DNA from: Streptococcus sanguinis
GTDB taxonomy: Bacteria; Bacillota; Bacilli; Lactobacillales; Streptococcaceae
Assembly (NCBI RefSeq): GCF_900475275.1
Contig: NZ_LS483364.1
Span: forward strand, 1,550,001-1,614,000
Length of the DNA stretch: 64,000 bases
Direction of reading: 5' to 3'
Shown here: one piece after another, positions 50,159-58,476 of the stretch
How positions within the stretch are numbered: position 1 is the first letter of the stretch
Layout: every line of letters begins with the position of its first letter
Notes under the pieces: model-generated
The model's database searches: none
Told to the model about the DNA's origin: nothing
What the model saw: the letters and a program-made list of their open reading frames with translations, nothing else
Made by a program: the position numbers and the translations under genes

Positions 50159-52318
50159 ATGGGACTCAAACATTTAGAGGATGTGACATACTTCCGACTC
50201 AACAACGAAATCAACCGTCCAGTTAATGGTCAGATTATGCTTCATAAAGATCAAGAAGCCTTAAAAGCTTTTTTTAAAGAAAACGTTGAGCCAAACACCA
50301 AGCAATTTTCTTCTATCACAGAAAAAATTAAATATTTAATAGAAGAAAACTATTTGGAGAAGGAATTTATTGAACTTTATTCTCCGGAATACATCGAGGA
50401 GCTGACTGCTTTTATCCATGCTCAAGATTTCAAGTTTAAATCTTTCATGGCAGCTTATAAGTTCTACAACCAGTATGCACTGAAGACCAATGATGGTGAA
50501 TACTATCTGGAAAGCATGGAAGATCGGGTACTCTTCAACGCCCTCTACTTTGCCAACGGAGATGAAGCCATTGCCAAGGATATTGCCAATGAGATTATCC
50601 ACCAGCGCTATCAACCGGCGACACCAAGCTTCCTCAACGCTGGTCGGGCTCGTCGCGGTGAATTGGTTTCTTGCTTCCTCATCCAAGTAACAGATGACAT
50701 GAACTCAATCGGCCGCTCCATCAACTCTGCCTTGCAACTCTCTCGTATCGGTGGCGGGGTCGGTATTTCCCTCAGCAATCTACGGGAAGCTGGAGCACCT
50801 ATCAAGGGTTATGAAGGAGCTGCATCTGGCGTTGTACCTGTTATGAAACTCTTTGAGGACAGTTTCTCCTACTCTAACCAGCTGGGCCAACGTCAAGGAG
50901 CTGGGGTTGTTTACCTCAATGTCTTCCACCCAGATATCATTGCCTTCCTTTCTACTAAGAAAGAAAATGCTGACGAAAAAGTTCGGGTTAAAACCCTCTC
51001 ACTCGGTGTTGTCATTCCGGATAAGTTCTATGAATTAGCGCGCAAGAATGAAGAAATGTACCTCTTCAGCCCCTATTCTGTTGAACGCGAGTATGGAGTG
51101 CCATTTGCCTACCTTGACATCACTGAAAAATACGATGAATTGGTCGCTAATCCAAATATCACTAAGACCAAGATCAAGGCCCGTGATTTGGAAACAGAAA
51201 TTTCCAAACTCCAACAAGAATCTGGCTATCCTTATGTCGTAAACATTGATACGGCCAACCGTTCAAATCCAATCGACGGTAAAATCGTCATGAGTAACCT
51301 TTGCTCTGAAATCCTGCAGGTGCAAGAGCCTAGCCTTTTGAATGATGCGCAAGAGTATCTTCACCTAGGAACAGATGTGTCATGTAACTTAGGCTCTACT
51401 AACGTTGTCAATATGATGACTTCACCTGACTTCGGAAAATCTATCCGAACTATGACACGCGCTTTGACCTTTGTCACAGACAGCTCGCACATCACAGCTG
51501 TGCCTTCTATCGACAATGGTAACAGTCTGGCGCATACCTTTGGTCTGGGAGCTATGGGACTGCACAGCTACTTGGCACAGCAGCTGATCGATTATGGATC
51601 AGCGGAAGCTGTAGAGTTCACTAGCATCTACTTTATGCTTATGAACTACTGGACTTTAGTTGAGTCTAACAATATCGCTCGCGAGCGTGGCGTGACCTTC
51701 CATAACTTTGAAAAATCTGACTATGCTAACGGAACTTACTTTGACAAATACCTGACAGGTGAATTTGTACCTAAGTCTGACCGTGTCAAAGAACTCTTCG
51801 CAGGCATCTTTATCCCATCTGCAGAGGATTGGGCAGAGTTGCGTGACAAGATCAAGGCTGATGGTCTCTACCACCAAAACCGCTTGGCCGTTGCACCAAA
51901 TGGCTCTATCAGCTACATCAATGACGTTTCTGCTTCAATTCATCCAATTACTCAACGGATCGAAGAACGTCAAGAAAAGAAAATCGGTAAAATCTATTAT
52001 CCTGCTGCTGGTCTGTCAACTGAGACTATCCCTTACTACACCAGCGCCTATGACATGGATATGCGCAAAGTTATCGATGTTTATGCAGCCGCAACTGAGC
52101 ACGTGGACCAAGGTCTTTCCCTGACTCTCTTTATGCGCAGCGATATCCCTAAAGGCCTCTACGAATGGAAAAAAGAAAGCAAGCAGACGACCCGCGATCT
52201 TTCTATCCTGCGCAACTATGCCTTCAACAAGGGTATCAAATCCATCTACTACGTCCGTACCTTCACTGACGATGGTGGCGAAGTCGGTGCCAACCAATGT
52301 GAAAGCTGTGTCATCTAG
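50159..52318 (+). CDS. nrdE: Class Ib ribonucleoside-diphosphate reductase, alpha subunit
   Basis: A 719-residue catalytic subunit. Seen are RYQPATPSFLNAGRARRGELVSCFLIQV (N-terminal redox Cys), GVGISLSNLREAGAPIKG, NLCSEIL (thiyl Cys region) and the C-terminal shuttle CESCVI. It reduces NDPs to dNDPs aerobically. Confidence 0.97.
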   Translation: MGLKHLEDVTYFRLNNEINRPVNGQIMLHKDQEALKAFFKENVEPNTKQFSSITEKIKYLIEENYLEKEFIELYSPEYIEELTAFIHAQDFKFKSFMAAYKFYNQYALKTNDGEYYLESMEDRVLFNALYFANGDEAIAKDIANEIIHQRYQPATPSFLNAGRARRGELVSCFLIQVTDDMNSIGRSINSALQLSRIGGGVGISLSNLREAGAPIKGYEGAASGVVPVMKLFEDSFSYSNQLGQRQGAGVVYLNVFHPDIIAFLSTKKENADEKVRVKTLSLGVVIPDKFYELARKNEEMYLFSPYSVEREYGVPFAYLDITEKYDELVANPNITKTKIKARDLETEISKLQQESGYPYVVNIDTANRSNPIDGKIVMSNLCSEILQVQEPSLLNDAQEYLHLGTDVSCNLGSTNVVNMMTSPDFGKSIRTMTRALTFVTDSSHITAVPSIDNGNSLAHTFGLGAMGLHSYLAQQLIDYGSAEAVEFTSIYFMLMNYWTLVESNNIARERGVTFHNFEKSDYANGTYFDKYLTGEFVPKSDRVKELFAGIFIPSAEDWAELRDKIKADGLYHQNRLAVAPNGSISYINDVSASIHPITQRIEERQEKKIGKIYYPAAGLSTETIPYYTSAYDMDMRKVIDVYAAATEHVDQGLSLTLFMRSDIPKGLYEWKKESKQTTRDLSILRNYAFNKGIKSIYYVRTFTDDGGEVGANQCESCVI

Positions 52319-52353
52319 CAAGAGATTTTAGAAAAAGAAAAGGAAATTCGACC

Positions 52354-52464
52354 ATGTCATAATTTTACTTTCCTCATTATGGACAGGAAGGTAAAATCGT
52401 GGAGTATTGGGGTAGTATCCAAGAAGTGATAGCTGATACCCCATCAGGTCGTACCATCTACTAA
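52354..52464 (+). pseudogene. nrdK: nrdK-like small ORF with an early stop codon
   Basis: Between nrdE and nrdF, an AGGA-spaced ATG reads Met-Ser-stop and the same frame then stays open: FYFPHYGQEGKIVEYWG ... TPSGRTIY, ending 10 bp before the nrdF ATG. Sanguinis-type streptococci are known to carry a small gene nrdK at this spot (nrdHEKF). No alternative start exists after the TAA, so the gene looks nonsense-mutated at codon 3. Symbol given from position and memory of the operon. Confidence 0.55.
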
Positions 52465-52474
52465 AGGAGAAAGA

Positions 52475-53434
52475 ATGCAAACTTACTACAAAGCCATTAA
52501 CTGGAACGCTATCGAAGATGTCATCGATAAGTCCACCTGGGAAAAACTGACTGAGCAATTTTGGCTGGATACGCGGATTCCCTTATCCAATGACCTGGAT
52601 GACTGGAGAAAGCTGTCCCACAAGGAAAAAGACCTAGTCGGCAAGGTCTTCGGTGGCCTGACCCTGCTGGATACCCTCCAGTCTGAGTCTGGTGTGGATG
52701 CCCTGCGCAAGGATGTCCGCACAGCCCACGAAGAAGCTGTCTTCAACAACATCCAATTTATGGAGTCCGTTCACGCCAAGTCCTACTCTTCTATCTTTTC
52801 TACGCTCAACACCAAGTCAGAAATCGATGAAATCTTTGACTGGACCAACACCAATCCATACCTGCAAAAGAAAGCTGAGATTATCAATGAGATTTACCTG
52901 AACGGTACAGCTCTGGAAAAGAAAATAGCCAGCGTTTTCTTGGAAACCTTCCTCTTCTACTCTGGTTTCTTCACTCCGCTCTACTATCTGGGTAATAACA
53001 AACTGGCCAACGTTGCTGAAATTATCAAGCTGATTATCCGTGACGAGTCTGTCCATGGAACCTATATCGGCTACAAGTTCCAGCTAGCCTTTAACGAGCT
53101 GCCAGAAGACGAGCAAGAAAAACTCAAAGAATGGATGTACGACCTGCTCTACACCCTCTATGAAAATGAAGAAGGCTACACTGAAAGCCTCTATGACACA
53201 GTCGGCTGGACTGAAGAAGTCAAGACCTTCCTGCGCTACAATGCCAACAAGGCTCTGATGAATCTAGGGCAAGATCCGCTCTTCCCTGACTCAGCAGACG
53301 ATGTCAATCCTATCGTCATGAACGGTATCTCAACCGGTACTTCCAACCATGACTTCTTCTCCCAAGTGGGTAACGGCTACCTGCTAGGCGAAGTTGAAGC
53401 CATGCAGGATGACGACTATAATTACGGTTTATAA
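52475..53434 (+). CDS. nrdF: Class Ib ribonucleoside-diphosphate reductase, beta subunit
   Basis: A 319-residue dimetal (Mn or Fe) tyrosyl-radical subunit. Metal ligands are visible in helical segments such as NNIQFMESVHAKSYSSIF and IKLIIRDESVHGTYIGYKFQ. The C-terminal tail docks on NrdE. AAAGGAGAAAG precedes the ATG. Confidence 0.97.
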   Translation: MQTYYKAINWNAIEDVIDKSTWEKLTEQFWLDTRIPLSNDLDDWRKLSHKEKDLVGKVFGGLTLLDTLQSESGVDALRKDVRTAHEEAVFNNIQFMESVHAKSYSSIFSTLNTKSEIDEIFDWTNTNPYLQKKAEIINEIYLNGTALEKKIASVFLETFLFYSGFFTPLYYLGNNKLANVAEIIKLIIRDESVHGTYIGYKFQLAFNELPEDEQEKLKEWMYDLLYTLYENEEGYTESLYDTVGWTEEVKTFLRYNANKALMNLGQDPLFPDSADDVNPIVMNGISTGTSNHDFFSQVGNGYLLGEVEAMQDDDYNYGL

Positions 53435-53437
53435 GAC

Positions 53438-53478
53438 AAAGACCCCCTCTTTCCAAAATACGGAAAGAGGGGGTCTTT
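53438..53478. terminator. Strong bidirectional terminator after nrdF
   Basis: A perfect 17 bp stem AAAGACCCCCTCTTTCC / GGAAAGAGGGGGTCTTT with a 7 nt loop, between convergent nrdF and the gene at 53493. Confidence 0.85.
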
Positions 53479-53492
53479 GACTGACTATTAAT

Positions 53493-53798
53493 CTATTGAC
53501 TATCATAGATATATTCTTCCAGATGTTCTGCGACTGTAATCTCAACTCCAACATCAGATGTTAGATAAATCACGGTACAGTCATGAGCTGGGACAATAGG
53601 AAATAAAAAGGGCTTCATATTTTGATAAATTCTATACATCCGCCTTTGACTCGTTGGATTTTCAAGATAAAGCTTGCTGTCACCACCAGAAAAGTCAGCT
53701 GGCAGAAGGGCATAATAAGCTACCAAAGCTCCATTTTCATCCAATACTCTAGTCTTATTTAAATCCTCAGCTATTTTTTTCATCATTAAAGTAGCCAT
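53493..53798 (-). CDS. Protein of unknown function, 101 residues
   Basis: A soluble, mixed composition protein (KKIAEDLNKTRVLDENGALVAYYALLPADF ... FPIVPAHDCTVIYLTSDVGVEITVAEHLEEYIYD) with no signal peptide or membrane span. I do not recognise a domain. GGGAGG sits before the ATG and a terminator separates it from the lipoprotein gene upstream. Confidence 0.65.
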   Translation of the reverse strand: MATLMMKKIAEDLNKTRVLDENGALVAYYALLPADFSGGDSKLYLENPTSQRRMYRIYQNMKPFLFPIVPAHDCTVIYLTSDVGVEITVAEHLEEYIYDSQ

Positions 53799-53831
53799 CT
53801 TTTCCTCCCTTCATGTTTTTTATCCAAATAA

Positions 53832-53866
53832 AGGTGGAGCTAGGAACATCATCCCTAACTCCACTT
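53832..53866 (-). terminator. Terminator of the lipoprotein gene
   Basis: Minus strand AGTGGAGTTAGGGA-TGATGT-TCCTAGCTCCACCTT with TTTATTT after it. Confidence 0.7.
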
Positions 53867-53875
53867 ATGCAGTCA

Positions 53876-54490
53876 CTAATTAGATACGCGATAATACGGA
53901 TGCTGGGAAGCAGTGATAGCATCTTGTCCAACTCGAATCTGTGCTTTAGGATTCTCGTTTCCAGTATCAGGCAAAACAGCTCCTTCTGGAATTACTAAAA
54001 AGGTTGCGCTACTGCTACCAGCAGTATAAGCAAGAGTAGATACATAACTACCATCGCTTACTTGACCTTTTAGTAAAGTATAATCGCTGGATTCTTTTCC
54101 ATTCAGAGTATGAGAAACGACCCCTTGATTATTCAATACTATCGCATCCCCCAAATCATTTTGCCAAGTACCGGCTACAGTCGAAAAATCTCCTGCTGCC
54201 AAAGCATTGACATCGATACCCGCTGCTGGAGTGGCTGGGTCTTTCGTGTCAGACTTTGTTTCATTTTTAGGCTGAGCTTCAGAAGATACTGACGCTGCAT
54301 CAGTTTCATCTGGGCTAGCTGATGGAACAGCTTTCGCTTCAGACTTAGAATCTGATTTAGAAGTTTGAACTGTTTGGCTAGAGCTATTACTTTGAGATGT
54401 TTGCTTGTCCTGCTGTTTACTGCAAGCACCAAGCAAGATAATGGAAGAAGTGAGTGCAGTCGCAAGAAACATTAATTTTGCATTTTTCAT
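53876..54490 (-). CDS. Lipoprotein with DUF6287-type domain
   Basis: 204 residues. A type II signal peptide with lipobox LLGAC (Cys at residue 23) and a Ser/Thr/Glu-rich linker (residues 25 to about 90) lead to a small beta domain: DFSTVAGTWQNDLGDAIVLNNQGVVSHTL, the pattern of the streptococcal DUF6287 domain. Anchored on the outer membrane face. The function is unknown. It has a good promoter of its own. Confidence 0.8.
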   Translation of the reverse strand: MKNAKLMFLATALTSSIILLGACSKQQDKQTSQSNSSSQTVQTSKSDSKSEAKAVPSASPDETDAASVSSEAQPKNETKSDTKDPATPAAGIDVNALAAGDFSTVAGTWQNDLGDAIVLNNQGVVSHTLNGKESSDYTLLKGQVSDGSYVSTLAYTAGSSSATFLVIPEGAVLPDTGNENPKAQIRVGQDAITASQHPYYRVSN

Positions 54491-54531
54491 AAAAGAGGCC
54501 TCCTCATGAATTAATACCTTTTTGTAATCTT

Positions 54532-54560
54532 ATTGTAACATTTTGAATTAATAAAATCAA
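54532..54560 (-). promoter_or_regulatory. Promoter of the lipoprotein gene
   Basis: Minus strand TTGATT (54555-54560), 17 bp spacer, TACAAT (54532-54537). GAGGAGG precedes the ATG. Confidence 0.7.
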
Positions 54561-54584
54561 TAATCATATTGAAATATTATAAAA

Positions 54585-57008
54585 TTAATTTATTGCTACA
54601 TAACGACGGCTACCACTATACCCAACATAGCTAATCCACTGATGACCATCTGCAATAAAAGTTTGATCATAAAAGACTGTGCTCCCTTTGTCAAAGTTTG
54701 CTAGTTCTGGACTTGATATTTTAGCTTCAGACCGAATAGAAGCATAGCCTTGAAAAACGTAATTCCCTTTTGATGGAATAGATATAGTTGGTAATGCGAC
54801 TTCCGTAGTAGCTGAGCCGGCACCTACAAGTTTTCCATCATCCTGAACGTAGTACAGGTGGACGTTGTATTTCCCTGTGGAATTTTTATGATCACTTACT
54901 TTAATAGTCTGTTTGTAAGTCCCATCTGGTTGCTTGCTAGCAGTGTACCAAACCACGTCATCCTGGTCATTGGCAGCAGACCATGTAGGTACCTTTACTT
55001 CTTTTACACCACCAGGATTAGAAACATTAGACACAATAATATCAAAGGTACCTGTCTTTGAAGTATTATTCCGAATAGTAATAGTTCCTGTCGGCCGGAT
55101 TAATTCCTTATCCAAGGAGACTTCTGTCGTCGTTCCTGTTACACAAATCATTTGGCCATTATTTTGAACATAGTATAAATGCACATTATATTTTCCAGTG
55201 GAATATTTATGATCGCTAGCCTTTATTGTCAATTTGTAAGTGCCATCCGATTGTCTTTTAGGAGTATACCAAATAATATCATCTTGATCATTCGCACTAG
55301 ACCATGTAGGTACTTTTACTTCTTTTACACCACCAGGATTGGAAATGTTAGATATAACAACATCAAAGGTTCCTGTTTTTGAATTATTATTTTGAATAGT
55401 AATTTTCCCTTCAGGCTTCTTAATAGAAACGGTAGTCTTCGTTCCCCCAGCTCCAACCATTTCCCCATTATTTTGAACATAATATAGATGGATATTATAC
55501 TCTCCCGTAGAACCTTTATGTTTATTTGCATTGACAGTTATTTTATATGTTCCATTAGGCTGTTTAGCAGCAGTGTACCAAACAATATCATCTTGTCCAT
55601 TTTCACTTGACCAAGTTGGTAATTTCACTTCTTTCACACCATACGGGCTAGAGACATCAGATACAATGACATCAAAAGTCCCTGTCTGAGCATTATTGTT
55701 TTGGATAGTCAAGGTTCCCTTTAAAGGAGCCTTTGTCTTTGTTACTCCAATGGCAATATATCTACGATTTCCAGCAAAGGAGAGATAGCTAATCCATTGA
55801 TGGCCATCTGCTTCCAATTTACGATCATATGTAACAGTTTGTCCTGCATCATAATAAGCTAATTCAGGACTAGACATCTTAGGCTCAGCTTTAATGGAGG
55901 CTCTTTGAGTGAAATGATACACTCCACTGGCAGGGATTCCTTGATTATCAGAAGGCTGGGAAATCGGTGTGGATGTACCTCCAATGATATCTTTAAAATG
56001 TATAAAGCCTGAGATTGAACTTGCAGCAACTACTCTGCGATTATAACTTTTACTCCAAGCATAGTTATATTCTTCAATTTCTACATTATTTCCCAATACA
56101 TTGGACACCCATGCTACATGTCCGTAACTTCCATCATCAATCCAAGCGACTGAGCCAAGAGCTGGATGATTATCTACCCTGTATCCTTCTCTTCTTGCCC
56201 GATATCCCCATTCACCGCCATTTCCGTACGCACGAGGAATGTTAAAACCATTAACTGAACTTAATCTATAAGCAGTAAATGAAGTACAATTTTTAACAAT
56301 AAGTCCCCAATCGTCCGCAGCATAATCAGGGAGATTTTTAAACCTTACTGGATAATCATCGCCTCGAGCGATTGAACCATTCCCTGTAGCCAGTAAAGTC
56401 GTATGTCCAGTCCCGTTTGCAACTTTACCAACAGTTGTTTTGAGAGTTGTTTTTTCTTCTTTAGTTGCACGGCGGCGGCTGACATCATTAACAATTGAGG
56501 TGGCTGGCTTATCTACATTCGAAGCGGCATAGCCACGTGTTACTAAATGTTTAGGATTAGTAGGATCATCTATAACTGGATTTATTTCAACAGTTTTCTG
56601 TTTTTCATTAACTGTTGAAGTTTGATCAGAAACAGGCTCAGTGTTGATTGGAATATCATTTGCATTTGTCGCTTTATTTTCAGTTTCTAGTGGTTCAGGA
56701 ACTTCAGAAGTTACTCCATTTTCAATACTAACTAAATTGTTATTTACAGCATTTTTTGTTTCCGATTCAATATCAGAACTTACTGTTGCATTTGACTTTT
56801 CTGAAACACTCTGATTTGTGTCCACAGCTATGTCAGAAGGTGCTGTAGAAACTACTGAATCAGTACCAGTTGGCGAAATTACTTGATCAGCAGCAACTGT
56901 TTGAGTCCCTGCAAATAATAATGTTCCTAGAAGCACTGAAACTGCTCCTAGAGAATATTTACGAATAGAAAAACGTTGAACCTGCTTATTAAAAAATTGA
57001 TTTTTCAT
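54585..57008 (-). CDS. Secreted CHAP-domain cell-wall hydrolase with SH3 and Bsp-like repeats
   Basis: 807 residues. A YSIRK-type signal (FSIRKYSLGAVS, residues 13-24) and a low-complexity linker to about 200 are followed by a CHAP amidase/endopeptidase domain (about 215-340; Cys241 in KNCTSF, His297 in YGHVAW, EIEEYNY after it). Then come an SH3b domain (about 360-425), three GBS-Bsp-like repeats (about 430-530, 535-632, 640-740) and a second SH3b domain (748-807). There is no LPXTG, so it is released or wall-bound by the SH3/Bsp modules. The layout recalls lytic fratricins such as CbpD or LytF. It follows a 15-codon ORF and an RRNPP regulator. Confidence 0.88.
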   Translation of the reverse strand: MKNQFFNKQVQRFSIRKYSLGAVSVLLGTLLFAGTQTVAADQVISPTGTDSVVSTAPSDIAVDTNQSVSEKSNATVSSDIESETKNAVNNNLVSIENGVTSEVPEPLETENKATNANDIPINTEPVSDQTSTVNEKQKTVEINPVIDDPTNPKHLVTRGYAASNVDKPATSIVNDVSRRRATKEEKTTLKTTVGKVANGTGHTTLLATGNGSIARGDDYPVRFKNLPDYAADDWGLIVKNCTSFTAYRLSSVNGFNIPRAYGNGGEWGYRARREGYRVDNHPALGSVAWIDDGSYGHVAWVSNVLGNNVEIEEYNYAWSKSYNRRVVAASSISGFIHFKDIIGGTSTPISQPSDNQGIPASGVYHFTQRASIKAEPKMSSPELAYYDAGQTVTYDRKLEADGHQWISYLSFAGNRRYIAIGVTKTKAPLKGTLTIQNNNAQTGTFDVIVSDVSSPYGVKEVKLPTWSSENGQDDIVWYTAAKQPNGTYKITVNANKHKGSTGEYNIHLYYVQNNGEMVGAGGTKTTVSIKKPEGKITIQNNNSKTGTFDVVISNISNPGGVKEVKVPTWSSANDQDDIIWYTPKRQSDGTYKLTIKASDHKYSTGKYNVHLYYVQNNGQMICVTGTTTEVSLDKELIRPTGTITIRNNTSKTGTFDIIVSNVSNPGGVKEVKVPTWSAANDQDDVVWYTASKQPDGTYKQTIKVSDHKNSTGKYNVHLYYVQDDGKLVGAGSATTEVALPTISIPSKGNYVFQGYASIRSEAKISSPELANFDKGSTVFYDQTFIADGHQWISYVGYSGSRRYVAIN
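54789..55718 (-). repeat. Three tandem Bsp-like repeats in the hydrolase gene
   Basis: About 300-bp units coding for TGTFDV(I/V)(V/I)S ... GVKEVK(V/L)PTWS ... DD(I/V)(I/V)WYT ... HLYYVQ. Units 2 and 3 are most alike at the DNA level, suggesting recent duplication. Confidence 0.8.
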
Positions 57009-57056
57009 TTTATTTGCTCCCTTTATTAATCTTTGTGCACGACAACATTTAATTTC

Positions 57057-57104
57057 CTAAAGCCAAAACCAAATCATGGCGAGATAATAAGAAATCCTAA
57101 ACAT
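57057..57104 (-). CDS. 15-residue hydrophobic peptide ORF, candidate pheromone or leader peptide
   Basis: MFRISYYLAMIWFWL, 15 residues, preceded by AAAGGAGAGAATCAC (near-ideal ribosome site) and a TATAAT box about 40 bp upstream. It lies between an RRNPP-type regulator and the CHAP hydrolase gene, all on the minus strand. One basic residue near the start and an aromatic, Trp-rich C-terminus recall short hydrophobic peptides and the tryptophan-containing ComS/XIP class. The alternative is a leader peptide of the hydrolase transcript. Confidence 0.45.
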   Translation of the reverse strand: MFRISYYLAMIWFWL

Positions 57105-57144
57105 GTGATTCTCTCCTTTCCTATTTAACTTTTTCCATGTTTCA

Positions 57145-57150
57145 ATTATA
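57145..57150 (-). promoter_or_regulatory. -10 box of the peptide/hydrolase transcript
   Basis: TATAAT on the minus strand, about 40 bp upstream of the 15-codon ORF. The -35 position reads TGTTTT, a poor match, as expected for an activator-dependent promoter. Confidence 0.5.
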
Positions 57151-57165
57151 GACTCAATTACAAAT

Positions 57166-57189
57166 AAAAAACAGGACATAGATGTCCTG
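57166..57189 (-). terminator. Terminator of the RRNPP regulator gene, alternatively its operator
   Basis: Perfect palindrome CAGGACAT-AG-ATGTCCTG (57172-57189) followed on the minus strand by TTTTTT. It is read first as an intrinsic terminator. Its GACA...TGTC core and its position next to the poor -35 also fit a ComR-type activator box, so both uses are possible. Confidence 0.55.
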
Positions 57190-58125
57190 CTAGCCTTGAT
57201 GATAGAGCCGAAGTTCTTTATTCCACTCCTCAGCCATTTTTTTAGATAGAAAAGTATGACCTAACAATCTTGCCAGTGTCAGTCCCTCTTCATAGTATTG
57301 TTGAGCTTTTTTCTCGTCCTTGTGTACGAAAAGCTCATATTCTCCCTCTAACATTCTTATCAGCGGTTTCTTTTGATAGTCCTCTGTCAATTCCATGATT
57401 ACATTAAGTTTGTTGAGCGTATCTTTTGTATAAATGAACTCTTTTCGCTCGCACTCAATACCTGGGATTGTCAGTAGAGCATCTCGCATGAGAAAGAGAT
57501 ATTCATTTGGAATATAGTCAACTGACTGCAGTAATCGCTGAGCGATTCTTGCATATAATTCCTTATCAAACTTAGCTGACCGAATCTCCTCTTCATCTCC
57601 CACATAGATCTGATAGAGCTGGATGTAGAGTAAATCATTCACGTCATAATGCTTTTTACTCTGCAAATCGTCCAAATGCTGGGCAAAGAGAGTCATTCCA
57701 TACTTATGGAATTTCTCAGAAGTATAAGTATAAATCTTTGATTGCAAGATATCCATTACATTCTGCTCAGCTTCTGGCAAATCATCATAATAAACTTCAA
57801 AAATTTCATCTATGATATGCTCCAATTCGAACAAAGCTTCGGTATTGCCATAAGTGGTCGTCCGAATCAGCTTATACTTCAAGCGCTGATAGTCAGTAGG
57901 TAGAGCTACATCTTCTTTTTTACTTCCTGTCAAAGTTGTCAAATCGACCTCTAGACAGAAAGCCAGATATTCTAAAGTAGAAAGAGTAGGCTGGGAAATG
58001 CCTGACTCCAAACGGGTTAACTGCCGTATAGAAAGCTTTGACTCATCACCACACAATTGCTCCTTAGTCCAGCCCCTATTTAATCGAAGCTGTTTCAAAT
58101 GCTGTCCAAATTCTTTTCCTTGCAT
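57190..58125 (-). CDS. RRNPP-family transcriptional regulator (ComR/PlcR/TprA-like)
   Basis: 311 residues. An N-terminal HTH (about residues 6-60; HLKQLRLNRGWTKEQLC ... LSIRQLTRLESGISQPTLSTLEYLAFCLEVDL) carries the xRQLxRxExGxSxPTL signature of peptide-sensing ComR, TprA and PlcR. A long helical C-terminal part consistent with TPR repeats (YEEGLTLARLLGHTFLSKKMAEEW at the end) would bind a peptide. The ATG at 58125 has GGGAGGGG; the TTG two codons earlier is rejected. The short peptide ORF immediately downstream is the natural candidate ligand. Confidence 0.82.
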   Translation of the reverse strand: MQGKEFGQHLKQLRLNRGWTKEQLCGDESKLSIRQLTRLESGISQPTLSTLEYLAFCLEVDLTTLTGSKKEDVALPTDYQRLKYKLIRTTTYGNTEALFELEHIIDEIFEVYYDDLPEAEQNVMDILQSKIYTYTSEKFHKYGMTLFAQHLDDLQSKKHYDVNDLLYIQLYQIYVGDEEEIRSAKFDKELYARIAQRLLQSVDYIPNEYLFLMRDALLTIPGIECERKEFIYTKDTLNKLNVIMELTEDYQKKPLIRMLEGEYELFVHKDEKKAQQYYEEGLTLARLLGHTFLSKKMAEEWNKELRLYHQG

Positions 58126-58188
58126 CGTCAATCCCCTCCCAAATAAATCAGGAAACTTTTGGTTATGTTATCATGTTATTCTAGATTT

Positions 58189-58197
58189 ATTATAGCA
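58189..58197 (-). promoter_or_regulatory. Promoter of the RRNPP regulator
   Basis: Extended -10 TGCTATAAT (hexamer 58189-58194). Two direct copies of ATGTTAT lie just downstream (58165-58179) and could be an autoregulatory site. Confidence 0.45.
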
Positions 58198-58260
58198 TAA
58201 TTGGAAAGATTTTACTAATAAAATTCCAAAAAGATTACTTCCTTTTCTCAGTGATGAAAT

Positions 58261-58321
58261 CTACCTAACTGTTGCAACAGTTAGGTAGAGCGGAGCTATT
58301 GAGACCTTAGGCTCAATAGCT
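58261..58321. repeat. Two adjacent palindromes in the regulator-lipid kinase intergenic region
   Basis: CTACCTAACTGTTG/CAACAGTTAGGTAG (58261-58288, perfect 14-bp arms without spacer) and AGCTATTGAG/CTCAATAGCT (58294-58321, 8 nt loop). The surrounding 350 bp hold no gene I can support. It looks like a small mobile-element remnant or structured RNA. Confidence 0.55.
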
Positions 58322-58408
58322 AGTCATGGAACTCTGCAGGAGGTCGCTGACATCCGCCATCACTTGAGAAAAGCATGTAAATCTAAAAATTAGTATATTA
58401 CAAGTATT

Positions 58409-58442
58409 AAAGGACCCCAAACTTAAAAGTTTAGAGTCCTTC
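58409..58442. terminator. Terminator of the lipid kinase gene
   Basis: AAAGGACCCCAAACTT / AAGTTTAGAGTCCTT imperfect stem, with a T-rich flank on the minus strand, 35 bp after the kinase stop. Confidence 0.65.
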
Positions 58443-58476
58443 TACCATATTCTTTTTTGAGTCTAAACACAAAAAA

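Noticed and set aside
56960..56970. TACGAATA on the plus strand in the hydrolase gene
   Set aside because: Coding sequence, wrong strand for any nearby gene.
57017..57048. 12-codon ORF (MLSCTKINKGSK) right after the 15-codon peptide ORF
   Set aside because: Only a weak ribosome site, and it overlaps the ribosome site region of the hydrolase gene; probably incidental.
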